64,000 nt of DNA from Platynereis dumerilii (GCA_026936325.1 JAPTHN010000004.1:33905776-33969775); one strand, 5' to 3'; shown: positions 23,174 to 33,905, counted from the stretch's first letter. Translations and numbers: made by a program. The notes: generated by a model from the sequence alone, not told the origin.

Positions 23174-26100
23174 TTAATTCCCACCTTTCCCACCTTTCCT
23201 ACCTTTTCCACCTTTCCTACCTTTCCCACCTTTCCCACCTTTCCCGCCAATGCCAACTTTTTCACCTCCATCTTTGTTTTGACTATTTCCTTTTTGCCTT
23301 GGCCTACTCTTCTTTTCATTTGCTTTATTTTCTTTGACTTTCTTCTTCTCCTCCCTCTCCAGAGCTCTTGCCATTTTGTTTCTTTCTTCATTTTCTTTTT
23401 TTTCCTTGACTTCAAGCTTCTCTTTTATTACTTCAACGCTTGTCAGAATGAAGCCATGCGGCTTTTTGTTAATCGTTTTCCGTAGAACTTTCGCTTGTCT
23501 CGGGTACAACAAGACATCGCTGTCATCATCTGAACTGGTAGTGTCTTGGAGGTCTACAGGAGGGAGAGCTGTTTGATTCGTCTGAAATCATTCAAATTGC
23601 AAATTATGAAACCAGGCCAAAACAAATGTCACATGCTCATGAGCTATTATTGTTACTTTATCTTTATTCATTCTTCACTTTTCCTACATGGAATCTCGAC
23701 ATGGTTCTTCTGAAGCATTGCAATGCTTGAACAGCTGATCTCATGACACCAACTGTTCATTCAATGGCATTCAGAGCTGTTCTAATGCCTTTTTGATTGC
23801 ACAGCTCTTTGGGATTTTCACAGATCTATTGTTTTCCTGCAATGGCGAAATGACCAAATACTTCTAATTTACATGCTTTGGTGAGATAAGTCATTAGTGT
23901 AGGCTAATTATAAAATATTAGGAATGAAGATACCTCAAAATCAAAAGAGCAGTTTTCAAATTCTGGTAAGCCCTGCAGAAGTTCAGACAGAAAAGGCCCC
24001 TGCAAAATACACGGGAAACTCCTCATGAATATCTGGTCTTCAATCAGATCAACGCACAAATATGGGCCTATAGCATTAGTTAATTAACATGACATACCTC
24101 TGTCTCTGAAGGTGTATTATCTCCAATAACACCAGGAAGGCTGTCATACGAGGTGCTGGGTCTGGCAGTTGCAGAATCCACAGCAGTTGGAGCAAAGGCT
24201 TCTGGAAAAGAAAAACAAATTTTCATTTTTGAATGTGCTCCCACAAAAAAACAGTAACATAAATGTTTAGAACTATGCAGCAAAGACATTTTACCATTTG
24301 GAGGTAGTACAGCTGTAGCCACTGCTTCACCAGACACAGCTTGCTCTGAAGGAACTGTAACAAGACTTTCACCAGCCATAAGTTGCTTGGGGATGGTTGA
24401 CATTTCTACAATGAAGTATGAAGTAGTCATGCTGTAATACTATGACACAAAGAATGCATAGCTGGAAAGTTGGAAAACCTTATACCAGTATGTTACCTTG
24501 TGGAGGTGTGGGGATTTCGAAGGTGGCAAGAACATTTTCAGCTGTAGGTTGCTCTGTAGGAACAGTAGCGGTTTCTCCAGTTAAAAGAGCAGGATGATCA
24601 GGGGCAGCCAGTACTCCTACAATGATATGATTTTCATGGATATGTAATCATACACAATACTTGCTTGAAAATTACAAAGCTATGCACTATGAATATATGG
24701 ACAATAATAAGGTGCCGACGAATGTCACGATTTTGACAGACACCTAAATTTTTTTTTTTTTGCAATTTTTTGGTGTAACTTAAAATCGTGACAGTCGTCG
24801 CCAACCCATTGAAACGGCCGACTTCCTGTGATCTGACCAATCAGAGAGCGAGATGTTCGACACATTAAGCTGCTTGAAGTGTTGCAACGACACAAACGGA
24901 ACCAATATGCTATACACCAATATGTTACCTTGTGGAGGTGTGGGGATTTCGAAGGTGGCAAGAACATTTCCGGCTGTAGGTTGCTCTGTAGGAACAGTAG
25001 CTGTTTCTCCAGTTAAAAGAGCAGGATGATCAGGGGCAGCCAGTACTCCTACAATTATATGATTTTCATGGATATGTGATCATACAAAATACTTGCTTGA
25101 AAATTACAAAGCTATACACCAATGTGTTACCTTGTGGAGCTGTGGGGATTTCGAATGTGGCAAGTACATTTCCAGCCATAGGTTGCTCTACAGGAACAGT
25201 AGCAGTTTCTTCAGCACCCATAGAATCAAGGTTGTCTTGCGCAGTTTGCATTCCTGAAGAAATTATGGTTAATTACTTTGAAAAACGAGCAATTTATAAA
25301 AAAAATATTATTCCCCTCAGCAAATTTGGGCTTCTGAGCAGTACAGTCTTGTGCACACTTGTACATTCAACAGTCTTTATTTTCACATCCGTTACCTTTT
25401 AACCTACGAGAGAAATGTAGACATCTTTTTATTTAGATTTCTATATAAATTATTACCTGACGGCAGTGACGGTGTTGTAATAGAGCTAGGAATGTACGCT
25501 TGATCTGGTACAGCATTTGGGTTCAATGGGTGAATGCCTGTTGCCCTAAATCCGCTTCTGATGTTGCTTGGCGTTACGGCATCATTCCAGGCCTTTTTGA
25601 GCAAATTACAGAAGTTTGTTTTCCCGAGGGGATTGCCTGGTGCTAACTCTACCAGTTGTTCACAGTAGTGACTGAAGCGTCTTTTCAATGGCCCAAATAC
25701 CGTTCTGGAGCAAAAATTTTGATAGTTGAAATGTTTATGTAACCGCTATAGCAGTAGCCTATCAGAATATTTCTGTCGACTTAACTCAACAAGACTGTCC
25801 TAATGCAAGTCCACAAAGTAATCACTTCTTCATTGGAACTTTTGTCATGATTTTAGCTATATACAGTACACACAACAGCTGCATTTATAAATCAAACCTA
25901 GCTTGATTACCTGTCTAGGGGTTGGAGCCAATGGCTCGTATGAGCTGGCAACTCCACCAGGATGATGTTGTTTTCCCTGGCTACGGTCAGGAGCTCTACG
26001 AAGTTGTGGCTATCATGTCCATCCATGACCAACAACTGCGGTCGTTTTGATCCAATTTTTGGGAGAAAGATGTTACGAAACCAGTCATACATGATGCCCT

Positions 26101-26426
26101 GAAATTATAGGCAAGCTGTACCAAATGAGTATACATACATGCTAATCCGGTAAAGACATAACATCACTTTCAACAGTGAAAAATACAAAGATAAAGGCAT
26201 TATGTTTATCTTCCTAATTACCCGCTTCATCCATCCGGAATTACTGACACAGAACGTCGTTCCTTGGGGCGCTTGTTCTGGCCGAAGCATATAAAGACTT
26301 CTGGTGGTTTTACCTTTCATGATGATGTGTGGAGGGAGTGCATTTCCTTGTGCATTGACAGCAACAAGTACTGTGGTTGTTTCCCTCTGACCCGAAACCC
26401 TGGACTGTATGTGTTGCATGCCTTTC
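23174..26426 (-). CDS. Multi-exon pogo/Tigger-type (DDE_1) transposase-like gene, 5' incomplete
   Basis: Ten exons read on the minus strand have GT/AG borders and compatible phases: 26426-26222, 26098-25911, 25704-25457, 25253-25131, 25048-24929, 24616-24497, 24405-24295, 24201-24098, 23999-23934, 23581-23174 (stop). The first exons show the DDE_1 core: [11 protein letters not shown] and SNSGWM, then VMDGHDSHN (second catalytic Asp), then [10 protein letters not shown] (third acidic residue), then [12 protein letters not shown]. The middle is four related repeat exons. The last exon has an acidic TTSSDDDSD patch, a lysine/glutamate-rich coiled-coil-like stretch and a GGK-repeat tail. The DNA-binding N terminus and first catalytic Asp (DETG block) were not found upstream, apart from a possible 30-nt exon at 26514-26543. 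About 560 residues are traced. Cut-and-paste DNA transposition is the known family role. Many introns could mean an intron-bearing element or a domesticated host gene. Confidence 0.8.
23184..23250. repeat. Minisatellite (CCTTTCCCA-like) coding the GGK tail
   Basis: Tandem CCACCTTTCC/TACCTTTCC units encode alternating GGK/GRK triplets at the C terminus of the transposase-like protein when read on the minus strand. The basic tail may bind nucleic acid (inference). Confidence 0.75.
24295..25253 (-). repeat. Four tandem homologous phase-1 exons inside the transposase-like gene
   Basis: The exons 25253-25131 (123 nt), 25048-24929 (120 nt), 24616-24497 (120 nt) and 24405-24295 (111 nt) all start with the last two bases of a codon and end with the first base. 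Their lengths are multiples of three, so copies can be added without a frame change. The encoded unit is roughly [12 protein letters not shown] then [14 protein letters not shown]. The middle two copies differ at three bases in 120, with one amino-acid change. The intron after each of these is also duplicated. The fourth copy is much older ([14 protein letters not shown]). Ser/Thr/Pro-rich, no known fold recognised; likely a flexible linker. Confidence 0.85.
24697..24905. repeat. Hairpin insertion in a duplicated intron
   Basis: GGTGCCGACGAATGTCACGA near 24711 is mirrored by TCGTGACAGTCGTCGCC near 24787. Around it, the intron following exon 24616-24497 upstream is about 230 bp longer than its duplicate at 25049-25130. 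The insertion therefore arrived after, or was lost from, one copy of the exon-intron unit. Confidence 0.55.
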
Positions 26427-26513
26427 CTGTAAATTTAAAAGTTTATGACATATTGTTATGTGGTTTACATTATTAGTTTCAAATGAATCAGAAAGATAGA
26501 AATCACACGCTAC

Positions 26514-26543
26514 CTCGCAACAACGAAATTCATACAAATGTTC
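26514..26543 (-). CDS. Tentative 30-nt upstream exon of the transposase-like gene
   Basis: An AG before 26543 and a GT after 26514 bound a micro-exon. It would add NICMNFVVAR in front of KGMQHIQSR, which fits the VVA-x-KG-type block before the DDE_1 core, and the phases agree. Exons this short are unusual, so this rests on phase and local similarity only. Confidence 0.35.
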
Positions 26544-26814
26544 CTGATGAGATTATATCCCTATCCATACTACAATGTATGTTATTCTTTATGACTCATA
26601 AGCTGCTTGTGAGGTCATATCCTATACTTCCAAGGCCATTAACTTAAGTCACTTACTGAGTCATACCACTCACTGCTAAGGTCACAAGTTGCCCAATGAC
26701 GATTTAACAGTTTATTCCGAATCAAAGTAGAGGAGTTTTTATCATGCAATTGATGTGCACAAAGAGCTAAATGAATGCACTTGTCATTCTTAGACTGCCA
26801 AGATAATACTTAAT

Positions 26815-27850
26815 TAATTTCCAGCCTCCACAGGCTAGTTCTATATTTCTGCCCTATCGAAACGTTTTGCTTTCCTGTAACCTTTGCAATAACGGCTTTA
26901 AGTTACACTGTGACAGACTGATGCCTGAAGTAGACGATGGTTAGGTGAAATGGCATACTTAGGTCAGACAAGACATCATGCAAAATAGCATTCAGCTTAC
27001 AAATTTCTGTATGTGGGAAGAATTTGTAAGTTATTTAAGATGCTGAGTGGTTTTCTGTTGGAACAGCCATTTAGGAAATTCACTCTCAATTAGACCAGCG
27101 TTCTTTTTTTCATCATGACTCTTTATCTTTTTGTCTCATTTTATATCTTGTCTGTCAACTTGTGTGAGTGCAACTATATGTTGTTGTTTTTTTTCATTCA
27201 TATTATGAGTAATTGATTTTAGTTCGGGAAAAAAACGTTGGTACATGCCTGGCAGCTAATATGTGACCTGCTCCACCAAAATGGGTTCAAAGTCGGCCTC
27301 CTATCATATCTAGGTATGAAAATAACTTTATTCTACTGGAATTAAGCTTTAAAATGATTTTTAGTATGTTTTGATATCTCCATCCAATCCAAAGATATGG
27401 CACCTCAAACATCGATGATACGAAACATCAAACTTTGAGAAAATGACATTTGAAATTCCCGCCATTACAATGAAAGAACTAATAAAATCAACAGGGACAC
27501 ACAATTTAGATAATTTAAAATCAATTTTTTGGTTAAATGGTCTTTGATATTCAAAGAAAACTACTTTTGCTAAAACGTTGTACCAACAACTAAAAAACTT
27601 CAAAATGTGACCTTTTAACACATTTTGCTAATTTCTAAGAAATATATAATGCCTACTTTGAACTCATTTTGGTGGAGCAGGTCACATATAATGGATGAAA
27701 ATTTTGTGAATTTGGTTGACAAAAATATTTAAAAATGCGATTGGGGTAGTGAGGTCACCAGGTGGGAAAATCTGGGGGGGGGATGGAGGAGGTTACGTGG
27801 GAAAAGCAAGGAAGCAGGGAGAAATAAAGGGGCAATTGCTGGTGTGAAAT
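26815..27850. repeat. Rep-A copy 2 with nested MITE
   Basis: The Rep-A landmarks CCTGTAACCTTTGCAATAA, CATGCAAAATAGCATTCAGC and GATGCTGAGTGGTTTTCTG occur in order up to 27260. After the MITE at 27261-27687 the repeat resumes with AATGGATGAAAATTTT, as in copy 3 near 30280. Nothing coding is visible. Confidence 0.65.
27261..27687. mobile_element. MITE with ATGTGACCTGCTCCACC ends
   Basis: ATGTGACCTGCTCCACCAAA at the left end is inverted at the right end (TTTGGTGGAGCAGGTCACAT), and the similarity extends to about 38 bp. The flanks are AT/TA dinucleotides, and Rep-A copy 3 shows the empty site. A 2-bp target fits Tc1/mariner-type elements. The length is 427 bp and no transposase is present. Confidence 0.75.
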
Positions 27851-27866
27851 TACAACAGAAATATCA

Positions 27867-27888
27867 TGATTGATTGATTGATTGATTT
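27867..27888. repeat. (GATT)n microsatellite
   Basis: Five tandem GATT units are visible. Confidence 0.85.
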
Positions 27889-28171
27889 CATGAATAGACA
27901 GCCAATGACAGTGATCAAAAACCAAAGTAGGCTGAAGTTAGGTCAACTTGCCCTTGGTTTTCTTTGAAAACTGTTTCTAAACAACTTAGAACAAGAAAAG
28001 GACATGATGGCACGACTCTCATTTTCCTGCTTTCTATGAAATGCCTATGACTACACCATATGAAAACAGTGTTCATTTCTGCGTGTCTGTTTACATTTAT
28101 TTTATTTTTTTTGGTGAGAACTGATGGTATCCAAGCTGGTTAGAGTCCATTTTGTCTGCACAGAATTATTA

Positions 28172-28574
28172 CACACAATTGCCCATAAATATGGAATACT
28201 TCGACATTTTCCATTGAAATTGATGACTTTAGTAACTTTTGCTGGAGCACAATGATGGTCTTATTCAATGGAAACTACTTCCAATGACCACTAAAGGGAA
28301 GGACATGCTCTCGTGCAAAACGCATACTGTAGCTTTAGACCCAGGAAAAGTTATAGCGGCACAAAATATGGAAATTCAGGGGTTTTTTCTGGTGAGGTGC
28401 ATTCAACCAAAAGTTTAAAATTCTTGCAAAAAATGTAGTTGAAGCTTTCAAAGACTGCTTAGAGAAGACGACTTGACCTTTACAATGGACTTTGCTTACA
28501 TGCACTCTGAAATTTACTTTAATTTGACACTTTTTTTTTTCAAAGAAAGTATTCCATATTTATGAGCAGGAGTG
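28172..28574. mobile_element. Tc1-like MITE, compact 403-bp copy
   Basis: CACACAATTGCCCATAAATA and TATTTATGAGCAGGAGTG are inverted ends flanked by TA (28170-28171 and 28575-28576). This copy lacks the 1.6-kb insert present at 8571-10153 and serves as the reference for the family. No gene is present. Confidence 0.8.
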
Positions 28575-28597
28575 TACTATTAAAATGTTGATTGATG

Positions 28598-28797
28598 TAA
28601 AACATAGCACGCGTTCTGTGAATTCCTTGCAATATGAGCTTTCAAATGAATGGTAGCATCAATAATTTCCATGCATTTTTTGTCAAAACACAAACAAAAA
28701 CAGAAATCTTCAAAAAACGTCTTATTTTCATTTTTGTGCAAGCATACAAATTGGTGTAGGTACTCATTTGAAAGCTCTTTTCGCAAGGAATTCATAT
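28598..28797. repeat. 200-bp palindromic MITE-like repeat
   Basis: TGAATTCCTTGCAATATGAG is mirrored by GCAAGGAATTCATA, and AGCTTTCAAATGA by CATTTGAAAGCT. No coding frame or clear target duplication was seen. Confidence 0.6.
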
Positions 28798-29026
28798 ATG
28801 TAAGTAATTCTGGAACTAATCAGTAAATATAATTGGCTAAACCATGCAAAACACTAGAAATGCAATGGAAATTTGCTCAGACCAAATTGACACTGAGCAT
28901 GCCCAGATATGACCTTGTTTCCACTGGGCATGCTCAGACCTACTTAGCATGTGCAGAGAGCAATAACAAGGGGTGGCCATTTTGATTTTTTTCGGATTAA
29001 AGCTTTCAAGGTCTGTCTTCATTACC

Positions 29027-29122
29027 AGCTACATGGGGTTCACTCATAAGACAAGGCTAATATTAATCTAAATTTTGAAGTAATTTTTTGGCGAAGGTCT
29101 GATCAGTGAACCCCGTGTAGCT
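29027..29122. repeat. Short palindromic repeat
   Basis: AGCTACATGGGGTTCACT is mirrored by AGTGAACCCCGTGTAGCT across 96 bp. It is possibly a miniature inverted-repeat element. Confidence 0.6.
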
Positions 29123-29445
29123 CACTTATGGATCAAAAACAATTTTTCATTGTGCCAAGCCGCGAAATACAGTAGTTGATTCAATGGTACTACAAAATTG
29201 ATTCTATTAACCAGCCTGAAAATGTTCACCATAAAAATAGTTTTGAAGACATCTTCTGAATGTCAAGAGAATCAATAACACACCCTATTTTCATGTATCC
29301 TGTTCTGTAAGAACCATGCAGAATGAAGCAAAATGGCAGAATTTTTGGAAAGTGGCTGCCAGTAGTAACCTGAGCTAAATCCGAGGTGGCTCCCTATCTA
29401 CATATGTTTGCAAAGATGTTTTTAAGCACGTGCCAAGTTTCACGC

Positions 29446-29800
29446 TTCGAATAGAATAGAATAAGTTTTATTTAGTCACGATTCTGGTTTAACAAAGATA
29501 TAACATCAGCTGAAAGCTGGTATTCGAGTTAAAAACAATTAAAAATTTAACAAAAATATGTACAGTAATATTTGCAGTAACAAGTCATAACAGGTTAGGA
29601 GTCCTCAACTTTAGTGATAAACACTATTCACACACATTTCACAGGGACCCTCTCTGCACTGCCATTCTTCAGTTTCTAGACATTTAATTGTTTGTGGCAG
29701 TGAGTTCCACATTTTCGACCCTGTATAGGCCTACTTCAGGGATTGTTTACTGTATTTCACGGTGTTAAATCTTGTCACATCCAATATACGATGTATAAAG
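29446..29800 (-). mobile_element. LINE 3' fragment (ORF2 C terminus)
   Basis: Read on the minus strand, the frame gives TRFNTVKYSKQSLK, one stop codon, then AYTGSKMWNSLPQTIK and CEMCVNSVYH before a stop near 29615. The G-x-x-x-WNSLP-x-x-IK block is the usual end of CR1/L2/Jockey-type ORF2. A (GAATA)n tail marks the 3' end near 29447. The copy is 5'-truncated to a few hundred bases and differs from the other LINEs in the window. Confidence 0.75.
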
Positions 29801-29839
29801 CAATTTTTTTAGATACCTGCCCCGCTAAATTGCTTGCCA

Positions 29840-30700
29840 AGGAGGAAGGCATGCAATGTGCAGCCTCCGTTGGCTAGTTTTAGGCTATATCTGTGCATAC
29901 TTCAGACTCTTTGCTGTCTGTAACCTTTGCAATAATGGCTCAAAGCAATACTGTGACAGACTGAAAGAGAGAACGGTTAGGTGAAACAACATTCTTAGGT
30001 CAGACAAGACGTCATGCAAAATACCATTTAGCTTGCTAATCCCAGGAAATGGGGAGTAATTTGTAAGTTATTTAAGCCGCTGAGTGGTTGAAGAACAACC
30101 ATTAAGAAATGTGCTTTGCATTAGGCAAATCTTCTTGTTTTATCTTTCTGTCTTATCTTTTTGTATTGTGTATTACCTTATGCAAGTGTAACCTAAGCTA
30201 TTTTATCTATATACACATGATGAGTAATAGATTTGACTTCAGATAAAAAAAACAAGGTAGATGGCTACATGGCAGAACATGTAATGGATGGAAATACTAT
30301 AATTTTATTTGACAACAATATATAGAAAGTATGTTTGGGCATCCCTGTGATGGGTGGGGGAATAAGGGGCATGTACCCTTATATTTGATTTGTACCCCAC
30401 TTTTTTCCCAGGTGTCCCCCAATATGAACATTTCAGCCTTGGCCAAAATATACAATTAGTATTGTTGGTGCCTCTCCAGAGAATCGCATGCCCCCCCAGG
30501 TGCCCCCCGTTCAAGACCTCCAAGTAATGCCATTGACTGCATGGGGGGCTGTGATGGAACCCGTTGGGAAAATCCAGGAGAACTGGCGGAAGTTACAAGG
30601 GGAAAGTAGGGGATGTGGGGACAAATCGAGACGTAAGAGGGGTGTAATTTATATTACAGAAATTAGAAATTGAAGGGGGGGGGTAACCTGTCATGAGGCG
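29840..30700. repeat. Rep-A copy 3 with nested hAT MITE copy
   Basis: Rep-A landmarks run from GCAGCCTCCG near 29865 to AATGGATGGAAATACTA near 30285. Block 30345-30542 matches the hAT MITE at 1030-1223 in reverse (shared GGGGGCACCTGGGGGGGCA as its complement). Rep-A-like sequence follows and leads into Rep-D at 30740-31110, the same order as in copy 1. Confidence 0.6.
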
Positions 30701-30739
30701 TGAATAATCCTGAAGTAACTTGCCACTGGCATAAAAAAT

Positions 30740-31110
30740 TTATTCTTTTGTGTCTTTCATGTTCTTCGAAAAACAAATTAAACAATTTTGTTATGAGTTA
30801 GAACTAGAAAAAGACATGATGACAAGACTTGGAATGAGTCAAATTCAAAGAAACAGAATGAGGATTTTTCGTAAACATGTTAATGTACGCAGCAGAATTC
30901 CCCATTTTACTGACTATCAAAGCAACACTGTCATTAACTTTTGGTAAAACTGGATTATAATTTATGATGAGATAAAAGAAGCCGAACTCTCGTACATATT
31001 GAAGCAAAATGGTGTTTCAACTCGTTTTCTGTGATAACAACACTTTGAAATTCTCTAGATATGTGTGAAGCCCTTTAAAAACAATTAGGACTGGGTTCGT
31101 GCTGAAAGAG
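30740..31110. repeat. Rep-D copy 3
   Basis: The landmarks GTTCTTCGAAAAACAAA, GATTATAATTTATGATGAGA and AATTCTCTAGATATGTGTG match 5340-5960 and 12340-12600. The small frames here are not protein-like. Confidence 0.55.
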
Positions 31111-31599
31111 TTGTTACACTACTATCACGTTTGTGACATCTTAAGAGATCCTAGAAGTGTGACAATATAAAATAATGAATAGTTATAATCAGATATTGGG
31201 TTACATATTAGTCTAATGAAGTTTTTCAGGATAAGGGAACTTAGCTGGCTATTAAGAACTTATGTCCATTAAGGCTTAGTGGAGGTCACTAAGAGGGGGT
31301 AATTGAACCATTTTATGCAAATTTTTTTTGTAATCTTATTGAATATGTGTGCAAACATATGTTTTACTTGAGCCAACCTGCACTGTGATTATTATGTAAT
31401 GCATTAAAGAAATCAAAACATAAGCATTTAAGGGGACATTCTTAGTAGCCACCTTAGTTCTCTTATCCTGAAAAGCTTCATCAGAAGTCAATTTTAATGG
31501 TTCGAGATGACATAAATCATGACAGAACCCAAAAGTGTGATTTTTAACTAATTTAGTTTAAAAAAATACATTTGCTTTTAACTGTATTAATTACAAGAC

Positions 31600-31985
31600 A
31601 TTGGTTCTTGAGTTCAAAGGCTAAAAGGTCTTGGGTTCACAGGTTCTTAGGTTCGAAGATTCTCGGGTTCTTCGGTTCTTTGGTTCTTGCATTCATTTGG
31701 TTCAAAGGGGTTCAAAGGTTATTAGGTTTAAAGGTTCTTAGGTTCAAAGGTCTTCAGGTACAAAGGTTCTTAGGTTCAAAGTTCGAAAGGTTCCTAGGTT
31801 CTTAGAAGTAACGATTCATAGGTTCTTAGGTAATGAAGTTCGAAGGGGTTCGAAGGTTCAAATGTCCTTGGGTTCAAGGGGTTCTTGCATTCAAAGGTTC
31901 CTAGGTGCAATGGTTCTAAGGTTCAAAGTTCAACCTTTAAATCTTTGGACTCAAGAATCTTTGAACCTAGGAACCTTTGAAATGC
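31600..31985. repeat. Degenerate minisatellite of GGTTCTTAGGTTCAAA units
   Basis: About 20 imperfect tandem units built from GGTTCTTAG and GTTCAAAGG run through the block. The last part contains the reverse form (TTTGAACCTAGGAACCTTTG), so the array can fold back on itself. The open frames through it reflect the period only. Confidence 0.75.
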
Positions 31986-32154
31986 AGATTGGGAAAGGGG
32001 CAGGGTCAGTGGGTCACTGGTGCATTGGGTCGGGGAAGGGGGATAAAATGAAATGCACAGACAGTGACTGCAACTTCTTACTCTTACTTCTTAATTCTTA
32101 CTTTTTACTTTGAAACTATTTCTTAGTTCTTACTTCTGAGTTCCTAGTTCTTAG

Positions 32155-32410
32155 TTCCTGTAACCTTTGCAATAATGGCTTAATTGAAGCTATACTGCAA
32201 CAGACTGATGCCTGAAGTGGAGGAAGGTCAAATGAAACTGCATACTCAGGTCAGACAAGACGTCATGCAAAATACTATTCAGCTTCCTTATCTCAGAACA
32301 AGGGAGGAATTCGTAAGTCATTTAAGATGCTGAGTGGTTTTCTGTTACATGAACCTTCAAGAAAATTCCCTCTCAATTAGACCAATCTTCCTGTTTTTTC
32401 TTTTCGTGTT
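32155..32410. repeat. Rep-A copy 4 (fragment)
   Basis: The Rep-A landmarks CCTGTAACCTTTGCAATAA, GTCAGACAAGACGTCATGCA and GATGCTGAGTGGTTTTCTG are present. It is followed by TTTATGAGCAAGAGGGTA, which resembles one end of the Tc1-like MITE. Confidence 0.6.
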
Positions 32411-32419
32411 TATGAGCAA

Positions 32420-33265
32420 GAGGGTATATTCCTACAATTGAGTTTTCTTTTTATCTGCTTGCCTTGCTAAGGGCATGTAGATTGACATCATATGCTGTTT
32501 CCTTTCCATCTTATCCTATCTCAGAAGTTCGGAATTAGACACAAGTCATTTTGCAATCAGAACTTTTAATCCAATTGTGCTCCTCTCTAAATTCTAATCA
32601 GGCATACTTTTTTTTCTGTTTTGGTTTGAACAAAAAATCTGCAGTAAGGTTAAAACAAAACTGCAAAAAAAGTGTGCTGACTAAAGTGAGGTTGAAGTGC
32701 ACTGTAAAAATTGACACATCATATATAGCACTTTTGGATTTTTGAAAATACAACTAAGCTAAATATTGTAAGACATTATGGACATCAGCTGCCATAATAT
32801 AATAGAGATTATATAATAAATGAAGCAAATCAACCAGTTTTATTTTTCGTGTCTATAAATGTGTAAGGGATTAACTTATAATATATTATCCCTATTTACT
32901 CTTCTTTGGTTGTGATACAAACAGAACGAAAGGGTCAAAGAAACCTGACATATTCCCATCCAGTAATATGATAATACCAATCGCCTCAAGCCAGATTATT
33001 AAGTCTAGGTAATATTTGTGACACCATTTACAGTTAGCTACAGATCTTGTTCTCCTAAGGCTGTCTGACTGGTTGGTCTACTTTAAGGGAAACTTTTTTT
33101 GGTGATCCATCAGAAATAGCAAAAAAACTACAAAACTTTTTACAAAAAATTATGATTACAAAAATGCAAAAGTCATATGGATTTCTTGAATTAATCCAGA
33201 AACAGCAAATGGATCCTTATTACAACTATAACAATTTGAAACATCCACAAAAATGATATTATAGC
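32420..33265. other. Non-coding AT-rich interval
   Basis: I see no gene or RNA, and no repeat partner beyond weak words. Confidence 0.4.
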
Positions 33266-33270
33266 TATTT

Positions 33271-33549
33271 GCAGATTGGCGGTCCAACCAGTTTAAAAAT
33301 TAACTTTCAACTAAGTAGTGTGATGTCGCTGGCTTAAAAATGTTTTGATTGTGTCAGTTATGGTTTATCAGTTGATTCAATGGTTGTCAAATCTAGCAGC
33401 ACAGGTGACAATAAACAAACTAAATAAATGACCTAATGTATTTATCAAATAACAAGATTAAGAGATCAACAGAAAACTGGCAATGACATGGCAAAGCCGG
33501 TTTGCAAATTGAAATAAGAAATTAATTTTCCTGTTGACCGCCAATCTGC
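33271..33549. mobile_element. Candidate MITE with GCAGATTGGCGGTC ends
   Basis: GCAGATTGGCGGTCCAAC is mirrored by GTTGACCGCCAATCTGC, with one base difference in the run, across 279 bp. The similarity continues weakly over AAAATTAA. No target duplication was found and no gene is present. Confidence 0.55.
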
Positions 33550-33599
33550 CAAGAGCTCTAAACAAATGGATTTTTAAATTATATATGCCGCATAAGCCT

Positions 33600-33905
33600 A
33601 CCCAATACACCTATGGATGCAGATAATAGTTCCAGGAAAAAAACAAATTGCCAATTTGCTTGTCCTGTTTATGGGTCAGGTGTCTCTCAGGTCAAATAAA
33701 CCAGAATTTATCTCACCCAGAAATATGACAAATTCAATTACTTTCAGCCTGATTGTCATGTACGAGGCTCATTGTGGGTTGTCGTGCTTTGACGGACAGA
33801 ACTGACAATTATGTTCTCTTCTATCAAACAGGAAATTTGATAATACTGGGAAAAATATATCTTCAATGTTGTGTTTTTACACTTCATACAGTTCTTTAAA
33901 AGTAA
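33600..33905. repeat. Interspersed repeat, partner of 10620-10900
   Basis: The blocks around AATTTATCTCACC, CTTTCAGCCTGATTGTCATG and GACAGAACTGACA are shared in order with 10690-10810. No coding character is visible. Confidence 0.55.

Noticed and set aside
23011-23576. Plus-strand open frames opposite the last transposase exon
   Set aside because: They are Phe/Leu/Ser-rich shadows of the minus-strand lysine-rich exon and the CCTTTCC array.
31572-32113. Two open frames of 77 and 83 codons
   Set aside because: They follow the period of the GGTTCTTAG array and have no independent support.
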